Assembly: GCA_002633025.1 (NCBI GenBank) | Contig: NMRB01000088.1 | Location: forward strand, 365,896-429,895 | Length of the DNA stretch: 64,000 nt | Direction: 5' to 3' | Source of the DNA: Notospermus geniculatus | Taxonomy: Eukaryota > Nemertea > Pilidiophora > Heteronemertea > Lineidae | Part shown: positions 1-10,326 of the stretch, one piece after another | How the letters are laid out: the number at the start of each line of letters is the position of its first letter | Position numbering within the stretch: the first letter of the stretch is position 1 | Notes under the pieces: generated by a model | The model's input: the letters and a program-made list of their open reading frames with translations, nothing else | What the model was told of the DNA's origin: nothing | The model's database searches: none | Translations under genes and position numbers: made by a program

Positions 1-298
1 GACCATCTGGACACTGTACGCTTAGAAGTTTGGAGATAGCCAGTAGATACAGCATCTCAGTAGTCATGGTAGTGGATGTACTGAACTGGGTTTCTACACG
101 GGCACTGGTAGGCTACGTAGTAGGCCTATACGAGACATACCGAGTATCTTAACATAAACGACGTACAGTCCTTGAAACCATTTCGAAATTTCATCTTAAT
201 TCGTCCAGCATCACCAACTGTCCCAACGGCAGATCTATAAACTAGAGTGGTGCCATGGGTCATGGAAAAAATGTCTTTCGGGCTATATTTTTTTACGT
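1..298. other. Unannotated sequence
   Basis: No open frame of note, no palindrome and no tandem structure. It holds one TAGGCCTA site near 121 and leads into the duplication that begins near 299. Confidence 0.5.
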
Positions 299-525
299 GA
301 CCCATCGTATCATCTAGTGCATCAACCAGCCGCTCGGTATCGCCGCCATTATGGTATGTTGGGCGTTAGCACGCAGATTATCGCGGGAAATTTGCTGCAC
401 CAGGTTATCTTAGGAACACGTGCCGCTAGGTGCCGTATGGTCTACAGTTTGTCCATGAACCATAGTATCATTTAGTTCATCAACCTATCGCTAGGTGTCG
501 CCGCCATATGATATGTTATGTGGCT
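299..525. repeat. Diverged direct duplication, period about 158 bp
   Basis: The block containing TATCATCTAGTGCATCAACC at 308 recurs as TATCATTTAGTTCATCAACC at 466. Both are followed by a CGCCGCCAT block and a TATGTT block. Two alignable units about 158 bp apart indicate an old tandem duplication. No coding frame is shared. Confidence 0.6.
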
Positions 526-990
526 GTGGCTTGAACAAGAACTACATATGGTTAAACTCGACTTTCTTGTTCAAAGTGTGGCTTCATATTTTATGAAACA
601 TGCGACGTCGACCTTTCCAAGGACAATAAAGGCACGTGGTTAGCATATCAGAAAAGAAGCTTTGATTAGCTGAGCGTGACACTGGTGAGAAGATCTCTCG
701 AAAGACCGGACAACTTGTCAAGTCTTAACAGAATATGCCACCGACTTGGAATTGAACACCATAAAATTCACTTCAGGGTCCCACAGAGGCAAACTCAGGA
801 ACGGTGTGCATACAGATCCACAGTCTGACGTCAACGTATGACATTCATAAGATCATTGTCGTTGATGACAGTGTTATTTGTTAGAAAGGGCATGTCTGAC
901 GGTATGCCAGACGGATATAACTGAACAAAATTAACGCATCAACACTGAACTAAATTCCCTCAGGGCGGACTTCAAGCCATCATCCTATTG
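526..990. other. Unannotated, one short hairpin
   Basis: A short inverted repeat lies at about 529-583 (GGCTTGAACAAGAA against TTCTTGTTCAA). Nothing else is recognisable before the TTAA-flanked element. Confidence 0.45.
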
Positions 991-994
991 TTAA

Positions 995-1432
995 AGCCCC
1001 TCTGTATTAAACTTCACGGTATTTTCAAAGTGTAAGGAGAGCGCAGGCAGAGGTCTCATGGCCTTATGAATGTCCCCAAAATGCTTGCCTGGTACATTAT
1101 TCCATGAACTAGAGGCCAAAAATTCACTTATTGCTACCATCTCGAGGGACAAAGGGACACCTTATTTGTTTGAAAGTACCATACCCCTCGTCTCAGAAAA
1201 AACTTCAAGTCAAGTCAGCAATTTTCAGCTTTATTGTAGAAAATGGCCGCTCAATATATACGTACATGTACGCACTTATGAGAATCAAGGCCTAGTTTTT
1301 ATCAGCGCACAGTGAAAAAACTGCAGACAGGCCTCTTATGTATTCAGATAGAGCTTAGTACATACACGTTACTAACGCCATTGGCGAACGTAAGCACTTC
1401 CTGAATTAAATACAGTGTGGCTTTAAGGGCTG
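995..1432 (+). mobile_element. TTAA-flanked non-autonomous element, copy 1
   Basis: The 438-bp element is bounded by TTAA at 991-994 and 1433-1436. Its ends are inverted (AGCCCCTCTGTATT against AATACAGTGTGGCT). Relatives lie at 39959-40229 and 35310-35559. The TTAA duplication is that of the piggyBac superfamily; assignment rests on TTAA alone because no transposase is present. The 81-codon frame at 1070-1315 lies inside it and is not supported as a gene. Confidence 0.75.
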
Positions 1433-1436
1433 GCCA

Positions 1437-1900
1437 GATATCTCCCCTTGTCCTAGACTATTTAAAATATGTTCCTAACTTGCGATTCGAGTCCCAGTGG
1501 CTCTGAAAGGTAATATCCATGAGACTAACAAATCATGAAATCAGTGTCCGAAAATGTAACACATTTCTTGGGCTTATGGTTGTTTCTGTTATATGATATT
1601 TTTTCCTTCCTATCCCCTATTTAGCTGAGAATATACGATTATATATCAGCTCATATTGCACCAGAGGTCATTTACCAGATATCCTCTCAGCTATTCATAA
1701 ATTCATGAAGATGTGGCTGAATGATATGAACACTCTTGACCATTGACAACATAGAGAAAGGTCTGATGTAAAGGAGAGGGACGGATGATTTGCTTGGTAG
1801 AGATACTTTCTATGTATGCACCCTTAGTCAAAACGAGACACCCACACCTCTTCGCAAGGCTTAATTCGGTCATGCATTAGGTATATTAGTGAGTTTTTCC
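1437..1900. other. Unannotated sequence
   Basis: AT-rich sequence without long frames or internal repeats. A short palindromic stretch lies near 1640 (TATATATCAGC region). No gene is supported. Confidence 0.45.
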
Positions 1901-1904
1901 AACG

Positions 1905-2030
1905 GTCCGGTTAACCAATGACCAGCGTTTAGCAGGATTCATTCCATTGTTAAAGCCTATTCGAACAATAGACGAACCATCGCTAAACGTTGTCGTTGGC
2001 GTAATCGGGCTTTGCGAAACTCACGCTAAC
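1905..2030. repeat. Degenerate relative of foldback element C
   Basis: It contains CGTTTAGC and GCTAAACG in inverted orientation, then a GTTGTCGTTGGCGTAATCGG block and a GGGCTTTGCGAAA end. This resembles the right half of the 100-bp palindrome at 17768-17867 and the end-like block at 30040. Relationship is by eye and the copy is eroded. Confidence 0.4.
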
Positions 2031-2089
2031 ACCTTCACCATTCGGTGATCTGCAGAAGGTAATGGTGGTCTTCATGTAAAAGTTCAAAG

Positions 2090-2340
2090 TCACCTTTCCA
2101 ACAAATATGGTGGCCAACACAGGCTAGTTCTCCCGCATGAGGTCGTGGCCATTCATTGTCCAAGCATGATATAACACAACCGGACGCATTCTCTCAGACA
2201 ATTATTTTACCTAAACTATTGTTCCCATGGTTCGCTTGACCAGCTTAGCGTACCAGTGACCATTGAATGGTACATGTAATAAAGCTTCTGACGTAATATG
2301 GTGAGCCGGCATCTTTGTTGGCAAGGTCACTGAAGTTAGA
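2090..2340 (+). repeat. Dispersed repeat R, copy 1 (uninterrupted)
   Basis: About 250 bp with weak terminal inverted similarity (CCTTTCCAACAAATATGG against CATCTTTGTTGGCAAGG). It matches 49864-50212 in the opposite orientation, including the GATATAACAC, CAATTATTTTAC and CTTCTGACGTAATATGG blocks. At the position where copy 2 carries a hairpin element, this copy has a single TTA, so it serves as the empty site. Confidence 0.7.
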
Positions 2341-2834
2341 AGTGAGAGGGGGCATCTATTCTTGACAAAGAAGTGTATTTTTTTTCAGAGCTGGATAAAC
2401 CTTGGTTTGGTGTAACAATAAATCAACTTCAAATGTATTTTTAATTGAATGTGACTCCTCCAAAGATATTTACACATCTCGGTTTTGATGAACCATCAGA
2501 CAGATATTTTATGAAATTAATATCATATTCACATGAACCATTACTCTTGTCACAGATCAAAAACCTTCAATTAGGCAAGGCTTTTCTTTGAATAATTGAT
2601 CATAAAAGGTGATTAGAGAAGTCCCAGTTCACCAATCAGGGTATGCGAACTCAATCTATAATGGAAAGGCTGTCTGGTGTAATGATTAAGAAAGACAACA
2701 TATCTGGCTTAGAGTGTTGAATCACTTGTAACACGAAAGGTGCTAAGGTGACCGAACAGCTAATCTATCAATTGTTTTTATGAAAAACAGTTGCACACAA
2801 AAAATTCCAGCTAAAGCTCTGCCGAATATTTACC
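2341..2834. other. Unannotated AT-rich sequence
   Basis: No open frame, no clear palindrome and no tandem repeat. Several short A/T runs only. Confidence 0.45.
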
Positions 2835-2837
2835 TAA

Positions 2838-3081
2838 GGCCACATAAAAAAATACTTGTTTAGCGTCCCCTCCCGACCTGAAAAATGCCAAGACCCCTGA
2901 ATTTTTTTTGTAATGCATTTTCTATTAAAAAATTGCCTACTCTAAAATTTGAAAATAAAAAAAATTGTTTTTGACCTATCTTTTCAGCTAAAAGCTACTA
3001 AAAATAAAACTAAAAACCTCCCTCCCGACCCTGAAAAACTAAAGTGCCCGGACGCTAAACAAGTATTTTTTTTATCTGGCC
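2838..3081. mobile_element. Palindromic MITE, TAA duplication
   Basis: Inverted ends of more than 25 bp (GGCCACATAAAAAAATACTT against its partner at about 3052-3081) enclose an A/T-rich loop with a repeated CTCCCGACC motif. TAA flanks both sides (2835-2837, 3082-3084). A 3-bp TWA duplication is typical of PIF/Harbinger-derived elements. Confidence 0.8.
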
Positions 3082-3376
3082 TAAGTTAGTTATTCCTGAT
3101 ATAACGATGTCAATCTAAAAAACACTACCCAGAGGAATGAGAATTTGGACCCCCAAATTTTCTCGTTATGGAATATTTTATTCTATTTGTGTTCTGTATT
3201 ACGTTTCTGTGTTGGCAGTTATTTTTTCTGTTCCAATAAGAAGAGTAAATTTTTTGCCCTACACGTTTTCAGGAAGAAGGCCCAATCATTTTGCTACACT
3301 CTCCCCAGTGTTCAGTTGGCAATAGGTATAGAACCATCAAACACTGGTGTGATTGGCGCAAAAGTGAAGGATTGTC

Positions 3377-3557
3377 AATAGACGGCGCTGTTTGACGAAG
3401 GATCCAATCATAAGCCATCGTCACAGTTTAACCGACGCCGCCGTAACACACTTTCTTATTGGCTACGATACGTGTACAAAATATGCACTGTATATTCATA
3501 CTCGCGACAGATTCCCAGCGGGATTGGCCCCGAATCGGACAGCTAACGCCGTCTATT
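3377..3557. mobile_element. Short-TIR element
   Basis: AATAGACGGCG at 3377 is mirrored by CGCCGTCTATT ending at 3557. The interior is more GC-rich than its surroundings. No convincing target duplication was found, so this is a probable but unproven MITE. Confidence 0.5.
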
Positions 3558-4110
3558 AGTGATACTTTGAGGATGGCATCAACTGAAGCAGTCTCAGAGC
3601 GAGGGTAACGTTAGTGGATAGCAGTTCGAAACTGCGGTAGGAGTTTGTCGTTTTGCCTGCACATTGGATTTCTTATGCCCGGTTCTTATGGCTCAGAGAA
3701 TATTTCTCATAGCCTCGAAAGTATCCGCAGCCAACCTGCACACCTCTTGCATCTGATAGTCAAGAACATTGACAGCACTCATCAAAACAAACTACTATGT
3801 AGTATACCGGTACTTGAAGGTTGATTGCAATAGTACATGTACTTACTACATTTGTACAACCTTCCTGGCATGAAACAAAAATATTTACTTTTAATGGGTT
3901 AGAAGTGGCAAGAGATTTTCCGATATCTCATGCAATATGTGATAAGAACCATCATTAATGCACACTTGCTCAGAGTTTAAATCTTGAGTTGAGAAGAGAT
4001 GTGATTTTATCTTTGAGAATTTAAATCTTGAGGCGTGCGACTTCAAAAATGGAGATGATGCTAAAGACAAGAGGCCCAAAAGACCGTACGCTCAGCTGAC
4101 AGAAATCCAT
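3558..4110. other. Unannotated sequence
   Basis: A block at about 3585-3650 (CAGTCTCAGAGCG and TTCGAAACTGCGGT) resembles 60415-60455. A direct repeat TTTAAATCTTGAG occurs at about 3975 and 4020. No gene is supported. Confidence 0.4.
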
Positions 4111-4111
4111 G

Positions 4112-4164
4112 AACTAATAACTAATAATAACTAATAACTAATAACTAATAACTAATAACTAATA
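4112..4164. repeat. Microsatellite, period about 7
   Basis: Reiterated AACTAAT/ATAACTA units form a 53-bp simple repeat. Confidence 0.95.
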
Positions 4165-5046
4165 ATGTGCTTCTAACAATTTGCATGATTATTGTCTTGG
4201 AATTTAACTCTTTCAGCCCTGAGAGATTTTTGGTTATTTTCCTGAATTTTTAGAAAAAAACTGCATTCAAATAAAGTGAGTATGTAGTGTCCGTAACTAG
4301 AATTATGCCAAATAAGAAAGCTGCTGACAACGTAATAATTCTGCAGAAGTTCAGTACATGAGTGGCTACTTTGAGATCAACACAGGTCTACAGAACTTCT
4401 TTTTTTAGAAGCATGGGATATCTAGAGAAAGATCCCTCGCGCGAAATCTCACTCACTATATAGCCATCTTGTCTTTGTTTGCACTACATGTGTATGTTTT
4501 CAAAATAATGTTTACGTGAAATTTTTGTGTAATCACAACATTTTGATAGATTTACCCAAGGTTAGCTCGATAGACGCAAATCAACCAAAGAACCCTGAAA
4601 CACCTGTACATATGGCAGATTTGCCAACCATTTGCTGGATCATAACACCATGCAGTTGGCATTATCAGTAGAGCATAATATTGGTAGGAAGCCCACTAAC
4701 TGATGAAGGAAGTTTTCAATCGCTGAACCTGCAACTCATCATGCAGCTAAGTATTCGGACGAACATGATGATTTTCATTACGTTGCTCTGATATGATCAC
4801 AGCCTTTCCTGGCTATGACACTCAATACGGCCTATGCTATGACCTGTGTCAGACACCAGAGTATACGTCTCACAAAAATAATGGGTCGGTAATGATAGGG
4901 AATAGTGTGATAGTGTTACAGCATTTGCATTGATTTAACAACGACAATTTGTTTCATGTTTCTGGAGGTTTATTACATCATGAGCCGAAGGACCTTTTCG
5001 AATTTCGTAACAATAATCACAGACATGATAAAGGCATGAACAACTA
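4165..5046. other. Unannotated sequence
   Basis: No frame above chance length, no palindrome or tandem repeat seen. Confidence 0.45.
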
Positions 5047-5241
5047 AGGCTCCAGTTCCATAGAGTTCACGTATACACTTTTCTCGCGTTACACTTCACG
5101 TTTTCCTTTCGTTCCTCGGAGAAAGCATGCCACATGACAGGTAATGTGTGTCTCGTTGTGCGCTGAATCGAGGAACAGAAAGGAAAACGTGAAGCGTGGC
5201 GCGTGAAAAGTGTAAACGTGAACTCTATGGAACTGGAGCCT
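5047..5241. mobile_element. 195-bp foldback element
   Basis: Arms of about 65 bp begin AGGCTCCAGTTCCATAGAG and pair with the sequence ending at 5241. They carry a shared CACGTTTTCCTTTC block. Single copy in this window; target duplication not resolved. Confidence 0.75.
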
Positions 5242-6187
5242 CACAGCTTACGGTTGGTGAACTCCGTTATGTAACCAACACGAGTTCAGAACGCTTATAC
5301 ACAGGCAATTCAGCCCTGATAACATCATTACACATGTATGTATACATACAACAACGTTGACCTACAAGAAAGCCAACATAACATTAGTTTCCCCAACAAG
5401 CAGTTTCCATGGCACGTCCGAATTCTCCGTTACAGGGCAATGTAATAGAATTGCATGCAAGTAGTTCAACTGACATGTGGTCAGTTGGGTACCTTGTTTG
5501 TTCATTATGAAATCTCTGATTTTTGCTCTTAAATATTTTTAACTGCACAACAATGCTACACATTCCCTACACCTACACATCCACAAAAGAAATGTCAACG
5601 CAGACAAATAAAGATGAGCACACATTATGCATACGATGTAGATTGTATAAGCACTTCTACTGTGCAACAAGAGTGCCCACCAACTACTTCGTGTTTTCCA
5701 AAATAATGCTGGCATTTGCATGAGGACTTAACAAGTACAAGAACAAAACGTATAACGTCCAGTGACATTCAGCATGGGCACAATGATTTCTTGTGCCGAC
5801 TCAAATGTCCCAGTTCCCAGTTAGAGAGCAATTCAAGAGAATGAAGTACTTCGGCTGACGTATCTTTTGACAGGAAGTCAGACTACTCAGAAGGTATCGG
5901 TTCGCCAGAGAGATTTTTATGGCAAAGAAAAAGGCAATAGAGGAAACAATGTACATGTAGAAATGCTGCAAGAGACTGTAACTGAGGAAAACTCTGACGG
6001 GATGGTTGGGATTTGCCGATTTCAGCCTGCAGCAGTTTGGAATTATATACAGCTACTCCAGTAACTGCACATGTACATGTGTACATGGTGGGAAAGCTAA
6101 GCAAGCATTCCGTATCTTCACCAATTATAGTTGTTCCTAATAGAAAATATGGAAGTCGCCGTTTTGATTATGAATTAGAACGTGTAT
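5242..6187. other. Unannotated sequence
   Basis: Overlapping short frames on both strands at 5520-5725 and 5865-6105 look random. Contains ACATGT-rich spots near 5340, 5950 and 6065. No gene supported. Confidence 0.45.
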
Positions 6188-6312
6188 GAAAAACAGGTAA
6201 CACCTTTTTAATTCACTGAAATATCATGATTGACGAGACAAAAATTTGAGGCCGAAAATTTGTCTCATCAATCAAAATATTTATTACTCATTAAAAGGTG
6301 TTTCTTATTTTC
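6188..6312. mobile_element. 125-bp foldback element
   Basis: The left arm (AAACAGGTAACACCTTTTTA, then GATTGACGAGACAAA) pairs imperfectly with the right arm (TTTGTCTCATCAATC, then TAAAAGGTGTTTC). The loop is very short, so the transcript would fold into a long hairpin. Confidence 0.7.
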
Positions 6313-6388
6313 CCATATTTATGCTCCTAATACATGTACGTAGATAATATGTTAGCGTATGGAATAATACTGTCATATACGGTTCAGA

Positions 6389-6612
6389 CTTAGCTTGAAC
6401 CAAACAGTAGCTGACCCCCCCCCCCCCTAGCTGACTAGTGGATGTTTGTAGTTGATTTACATGTATATCTTAATTGCTTATCATTTTCACCTGCCTTTTT
6501 TGCTATTCTCCCTGAGAACGCATGCAAAAGAGGAAAAGCAGTCAAAAAGATAGGCAACGGAATTATGCAAGTGCAAATATCTACTGGTCAGCTACTTTTT
6601 GGTTCACCCAAG
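6389..6612. mobile_element. Degenerate foldback element with a C14 run
   Basis: TGAACCAAACAGTAGCTGACC near 6398 is mirrored by GGTCAGCTACTTTTTGGTTCA near 6585. A 14-C homopolymer abuts the left arm. The interior has weaker self-complementarity. Confidence 0.5.
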
Positions 6613-7369
6613 ACGTAATGCTATGGCATCGTATTATGCTGTTCTGGTATCACTTAAAACCAACTCTAAATCATGGCCCTTTCTGAGGGAGAACATGGTC
6701 ATTTTCAATGGTCCATTGTCGGTTGTCCATGGCAGGACATAATATCCAATATGCTACAAATCCAATAATTTCCTGTTCAAGCATTTCATGGCCAGTTTCA
6801 TTCAGAATAGAGTACAACGGAAATAGAATTTTTCATATCCTGGCTATCGCTCTGCATGCAATGAGAAAGACCACATATCTGAAACCGATCGAGACAAAGA
6901 GTTTTTTACAACCCTCGACAGGAAATTGTATAACTTTGAAACGACAAAAGCTTTACCTAGTATCAGAAATGGTTCTTAAACATGTTAGTTTGCTATTTGA
7001 TATCAATTTGAATGCACACACTATTGCCTCACGGTCTTGAGAAAATGATAAAACGAAGGATTGCGTTTTGCGGCCAGTACTTCTGACAAAGAAGTTGTTA
7101 GATTGATTTCAGAAGGCAGCGCACTAGCACGTCATCTCAGAGCTCAACATTGTTTTTTTTTAATAGTTGGTTGGTTAAACCCATTTACTGTCAGTGGCTA
7201 TTTCGCTGAAATTACTCTGTGAATGTTGGAAGAAATTTGGCAGTGCATAACACCAGACCTACGTGTTGGAGCCATATAATTTGTACATGTCAACTTTAAG
7301 TTTCCCCCGAACCTTTCACTCTGTCAGCCTAATCCCTTCTTTTGTGTTTTGGTCTTTGTGTTTGTTCCC
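6613..7369. other. Unannotated; possible upstream region
   Basis: The 110-codon frame at 6708-7040 has no recognisable features. The last 60 bases before the TATA box are T-rich. Confidence 0.4.
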
Positions 7370-7377
7370 TATATATA
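7370..7377 (+). promoter_or_regulatory. Candidate TATA box
   Basis: TATATATA fits the TATAWAWR consensus. A pyrimidine-rich initiator-like CTCCATTC follows about 30 bp later (near 7401), and a start codon in good context follows at 7423. The spacing is what a TATA promoter requires; the function is inferred. Confidence 0.35.
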
Positions 7378-7422
7378 CTGGCCTCCACCTGAAGTTGTTA
7401 CTCCATTCTTAGCTTTGAGACC

Positions 7423-7492
7423 ATGAGTGTACCACATGTATATGAAGGTAGGGTGTTTGTCACAGGCAGGACCTGGGAAGGGACAAAGTCCT
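7423..7492 (+). CDS. Candidate first coding exon (unknown protein)
   Basis: ATG in the context GACCATGAG (A at -3) opens 23 codons beginning MSVPHVYEGRVFVTG and ends at the donor T|GTAAGT (7493), leaving phase 1. It sits about 50 bp after the candidate TATA box. Read in phase 1, the exon-like block at 7600 stays open to its own donor. There is no signal peptide and no known domain. TATA box, Kozak context and donor in order favour a real gene, but the stretch is short and coincidence is possible. Confidence 0.35.
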
Positions 7493-7599
7493 GTAAGTAT
7501 AGCTATGTATGTCTGTATTTTCCTGGTTTGCCTTCATTCCTAAGTTGAATTCCATTTTTCTCGATGTACTCAATCTACATGTACACTAAATCGTTTCAG

Positions 7600-7690
7600 C
7601 GAATTGCTCAAATACGAAAGGAATCGGATGGAAGCGATATCGATCTTTGTTACCTTTATTTCGGGACAACGGCCCTAATACTAAGTCCAA
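7600..7690 (+). CDS. Candidate second coding exon (unknown protein)
   Basis: It is preceded by the acceptor ATCGTTTCAG|C and followed by CCAA|GTAAGG. Entered in phase 1 from the exon ending at 7492, it stays open across 91 bp and leaves in phase 2, with basic and aromatic residues (GIGWKRYRSLLPLF). A second frame is also open, so the reading is not unique. The intron would be 107 bp. A hairpin transposon begins 14 bp after the donor. Confidence 0.3.
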
Positions 7691-7704
7691 GTAAGGCAAA
7701 CCCA

Positions 7705-7804
7705 GGGGCCTGTTTCATTAGGCTAATGGTGCCATTTGCTTCAATGCATTTTCCATTTGTTTAAAGGTAAATTCAGCTTAAAGTCACTTTATGAAACAGG
7801 CCCC
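7705..7804. mobile_element. GGGGCCTG palindromic MITE, uninterrupted copy
   Basis: GGGGCCTGTTTCAT at the left is mirrored by ATGAAACAGGCCCC at the right, with a 100-bp total length. The same family at 39932-40319 carries an inserted TTAA element, so this copy shows the intact state. Confidence 0.85.
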
Positions 7805-8199
7805 AGATCTGTATTGTTGCCACCATCATCATGCAGTGCACGAAAGCCTCAAAAGCACTATGAATGATTAAGTCATAAACAATACAATGTATAACACTAT
7901 ACCGTAATAATGAATTTTTGCAAAATCTGAAGCTATTATGAATGTGATGAGATTTAGAAGGAGCTTGATGAAGACAGATTTATGGCTCTCAAATCTAAGT
8001 CAGTTTTTTACCCATGCATCAATAATACAACAGTAGCAGAGTATTGTGTGCGAGATGAATTTAGATTGATAATGGCGCCTATCAATTATTCGTAAATGGA
8101 GTGTTGTTGTATTAGACAACCCACGAGATTCACTACTCCACAGTACTCTGCAGGATATCATTGAGAACCAACTTTTAAAGGAAGACCCCATTGTGAATC
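7805..8199. other. Unannotated sequence
   Basis: Low-complexity AT-rich sequence, no gene or repeat recognised. Confidence 0.45.
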
Positions 8200-8202
8200 T
8201 TA

Positions 8203-8319
8203 GGGCCGTATTCTAGAAGCTTCCTTAAGTGTAAGGTCCACCTTTAGCTATTGTTTGCAGGGCAGAATACAAAAGATTAAAGTGGACCTCAGAGTTAAGG
8301 AGGCTTCTAGAATACGGAC
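8203..8319. mobile_element. GGGCCGTATTC palindromic MITE, TTA duplication
   Basis: GGGCCGTATTCTAGAAGCTT pairs with the right end near 8300-8319, and TTA flanks both sides (8200-8202, 8320-8322). A solitary left end of the same type occurs at about 29865-29890. Confidence 0.8.
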
Positions 8320-8322
8320 TTA

Positions 8323-8644
8323 TATATTGGTGAGCTGGCCTTGAGGCATTCTCACCACTAAAATTATCACACTTTTAAAAGTGGGTCAATTTTTCTCCTG
8401 CATTTTCTCCTTTTCCATTTACGTAATCTACTGATTATCGACGCAATAGCTAATCATTTGGCGTGAAATCGTGTCCCGTGCGAAGCAATTTGAATAATAT
8501 AATCGGCTTGGTGTTTTTTGGACGATTTTTGGACCAAATGACGAGATTACATGTATCTAGTTTCCAATGGGGCAATACAGGGTGTTCGGAAAAAAGTGTC
8601 CCTGACCAGATGATCGGCTTTAAGATCCAGCGTTGACTTGGTTT
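8323..8644. other. Unannotated sequence
   Basis: A T/C-rich stretch near 8390-8425 could serve as a polypyrimidine tract, but no open exon follows it. No repeat seen. Confidence 0.4.
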
Positions 8645-8883
8645 AAGTCACGATCATGAGAGCTACCCTAGCCGTCGATTCGTGTTTTTGTTCGAACACG
8701 AGTTTTAGAAAGTCACGGAAAGTGACATGCTTCCATGTGAAGTACATTTTGTAATCTGGTTGATGATCGACTGTGACCATAACACTTTTCATTATCTACG
8801 TGTTGCCAACAAACCTTTCTCAACTTGTGTTTGAGGAAAAACACGAATCGACGGCTAGGGTAGAGCTCTCGACCATATGACTT
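8645..8883. mobile_element. 239-bp foldback element
   Basis: Left arm AAGTCACGATC followed by GCTACCCTAGCCGTCGATTC pairs with the right arm ending near 8883. The GCTACCCTAGCCGTCG core is perfectly mirrored. Loop about 110 bp. Confidence 0.75.
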
Positions 8884-8987
8884 CACACAACCTTGTCCTC
8901 AATGAATAAATGGAAGAAATTTTTTGGGACCCCTGTGGTAAAATGTGGCTCTATATACATTTATATGTAGGCCTATGGCTCTTTCAG

Positions 8988-9042
8988 GTGAAGCGTGAAT
9001 CAGCTGTTGCTGTGTACATCAACAGACCTCTGTCCTCGAATG
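8988..9042 (+). CDS. Candidate internal exon
   Basis: A good acceptor (TATGGCTCTTTCAG|G) opens an 18-codon phase-0 frame (VKRESAVAVYINRPLSSN) that ends at AATG|GTAAAG, leaving phase 1. The next candidate exon at 9087 accepts phase 1. The two other frames stop almost at once. It cannot be entered from the exon at 7600-7690 without a missing exon, because the phases do not match. Confidence 0.28.
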
Positions 9043-9086
9043 GTAAAGTACATGTAGAGTAAAAATCAACAACGAGAGCATTGTAG

Positions 9087-9160
9087 ATTGTTGTTGTGGA
9101 CAATGTAATGAATTCCCCTTCTCTGGCTTTCATTGCAAAGAGCGATGCTTTGGCTTTCAG
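9087..9160 (+). CDS. Candidate Cys-rich internal exon
   Basis: Entered in phase 1 after GTAG, it reads DCCCGQCNEFPFSGFHCKER and ends at TTTCAG|GTAAAT in phase 0. Six cysteines in 25 residues suggest an extracellular disulphide-rich segment if real. Its acceptor lacks a good pyrimidine tract, and the implied intron (9043-9086) is only 44 bp, unusually short for an animal; these are the main doubts. Confidence 0.25.
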
Positions 9161-9796
9161 GTAAATTGTAGACGATATTGAATTAATTTGAAAAGAATCA
9201 ATTTTATGAGAATGGAGACTGAGACAGCAGGTCTACAGACAACACCTGCACAGAATTACTCTCATTTTTTCCGTAACTGAATGCAAATTTTCAATTGCGA
9301 CAAATCAATTTTCTAAAAGACACGAAGTCTGTAACTGAGACCTGTTGTACTCACTGAAGACGAAGGTAGGCTATATGTAAAAGTGTGAACCAATTAGATC
9401 ACACCTAATGATTAATTGGAATGGCGCGTGGTGTGTGGCAAACCGGACGTTGTCGCCAACGAACAGAAACCACTGCTCTGGCGACAGCCAAACCTGAGGA
9501 CAATCAGAGGGTGTTCAAGTCGGAATGTCCTGAACAAAATGAGTAAAGCTAAAGATGGTAAATCATTCAGCTGGACCGATCCATGAGGGTAATTGGTCCG
9601 ATATTTAGCCAGATGGTGCTTAAAATAGAATAATGTCAGAAAGAAACTGTAGTCTTAGCCATCAGAAATACGTTTTGAGTGATGCTGGCTCCATGTAAAT
9701 ACATGTATAAACGCTACCTGTATGCACTGCACAATGTACTCTACAATGACCAAAATTTACCTCATCCGGCTGCCCCTTAACACTCTGCTGTTTCAG
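9161..9796. other. Unannotated; possible intron
   Basis: No gene-like frame. Short inverted similarities lie at 9205-9345 (GAGACAGCAGGTC against GACCTGTTGT). It would be a 636-bp intron if the flanking exon candidates belong together. Confidence 0.35.
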
Positions 9797-9964
9797 GTTG
9801 AATTGCCTGGCAATACGTGTCATCAGAGGATAAGTGGGGCCACTTTCCGAACGGGGTTCTGTCACTTACTCCTCTTACGTTATGACGCGCGCAGAGCAGC
9901 AAGTTACAACAACGTGGAAGACGAAAACACAGAAGGCTGGATGACATCTGTGACTTCTCCCTGA
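9797..9964 (+). CDS. Candidate terminal exon (unknown protein)
   Basis: A strong acceptor with pyrimidine tract (CACTCTGCTGTTTCAG|G) opens a phase-0 frame of 55 codons to TGA at 9962-9964. It starts VELPGNTCHQRISGATFRTG and ends with an acidic, Asn-rich tail (SYNNVEDENTEGW). Phase 0 matches the exit of 9087-9160. The middle (TFRTGFCHLLLLR) faintly recalls helix 8 of peptide GPCRs, but no NPxxY precedes it, so I do not assign a family. A minus-strand frame overlaps it but has a poorer acceptor. Confidence 0.35.
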   Translation, partial: VELPGNTCHQRISGATFRTGFCHLLLLRYDARRAASYNNVEDENTEGWMTSVTSP

Positions 9965-10175
9965 ACCCGTGGCTCTTGGGGACAGAGGGTTAACAAACCA
10001 GTTGTTCACAGAAAAATTCGCACACTCGCATTTTCTGATCAGTACAATATCAGAACTGTTGTTAAGAGAAAGATAGTACCAACAAGGAACATTTTTATAT
10101 GAAACGTTATCAACAGTGTTTAAAAAAATGTTTTGCAAATGGAAAATGTTCTGAAGAATGTTAATTACATTGTAA

Positions 10176-10326
10176 TACAGAGTTTAAGAAGTCAAACAAT
10201 AAACGTTAACTTTACGACAATTATTTTTTGTACCGAAAATGCAATATATAATCTGGTGAATTCGCAGAATAAAAAATAACGCTGTCGTAGAGTTAATGCT
10301 TATCGTTTGATTTCTTAAATTCCCTA
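10176..10326. mobile_element. Palindrome family A, copy 1
   Basis: TA-bounded palindrome with arms of about 60 bp: degenerate left end AGAGTTTAAGAAGTCAAAC, then the CGACAA...GTTATTTTT block and mirrored right end. The loop (TACCGAAAATGCAATATATAATC) is in the orientation shared with 18743 and opposite to the other four copies. It supplies AATAAA motifs at about 10197 and 10268. Confidence 0.85.

Noticed and set aside
1070-1315. 81-codon plus frame
   Set aside because: It lies inside the TTAA-flanked element, is not kept in the other two copies and has no domain.
9662-9865. Minus-strand exon ending CCGGATGAG|GTAAAT
   Set aside because: The donor is good but the upstream side is purine-rich with no acceptor, and the plus-strand reading of the same DNA has the better acceptor.
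9797-9964. Peptide GPCR C-terminal tail
   Set aside because: TFRTGF resembles helix 8, but no NPxxY or transmembrane segment precedes it.
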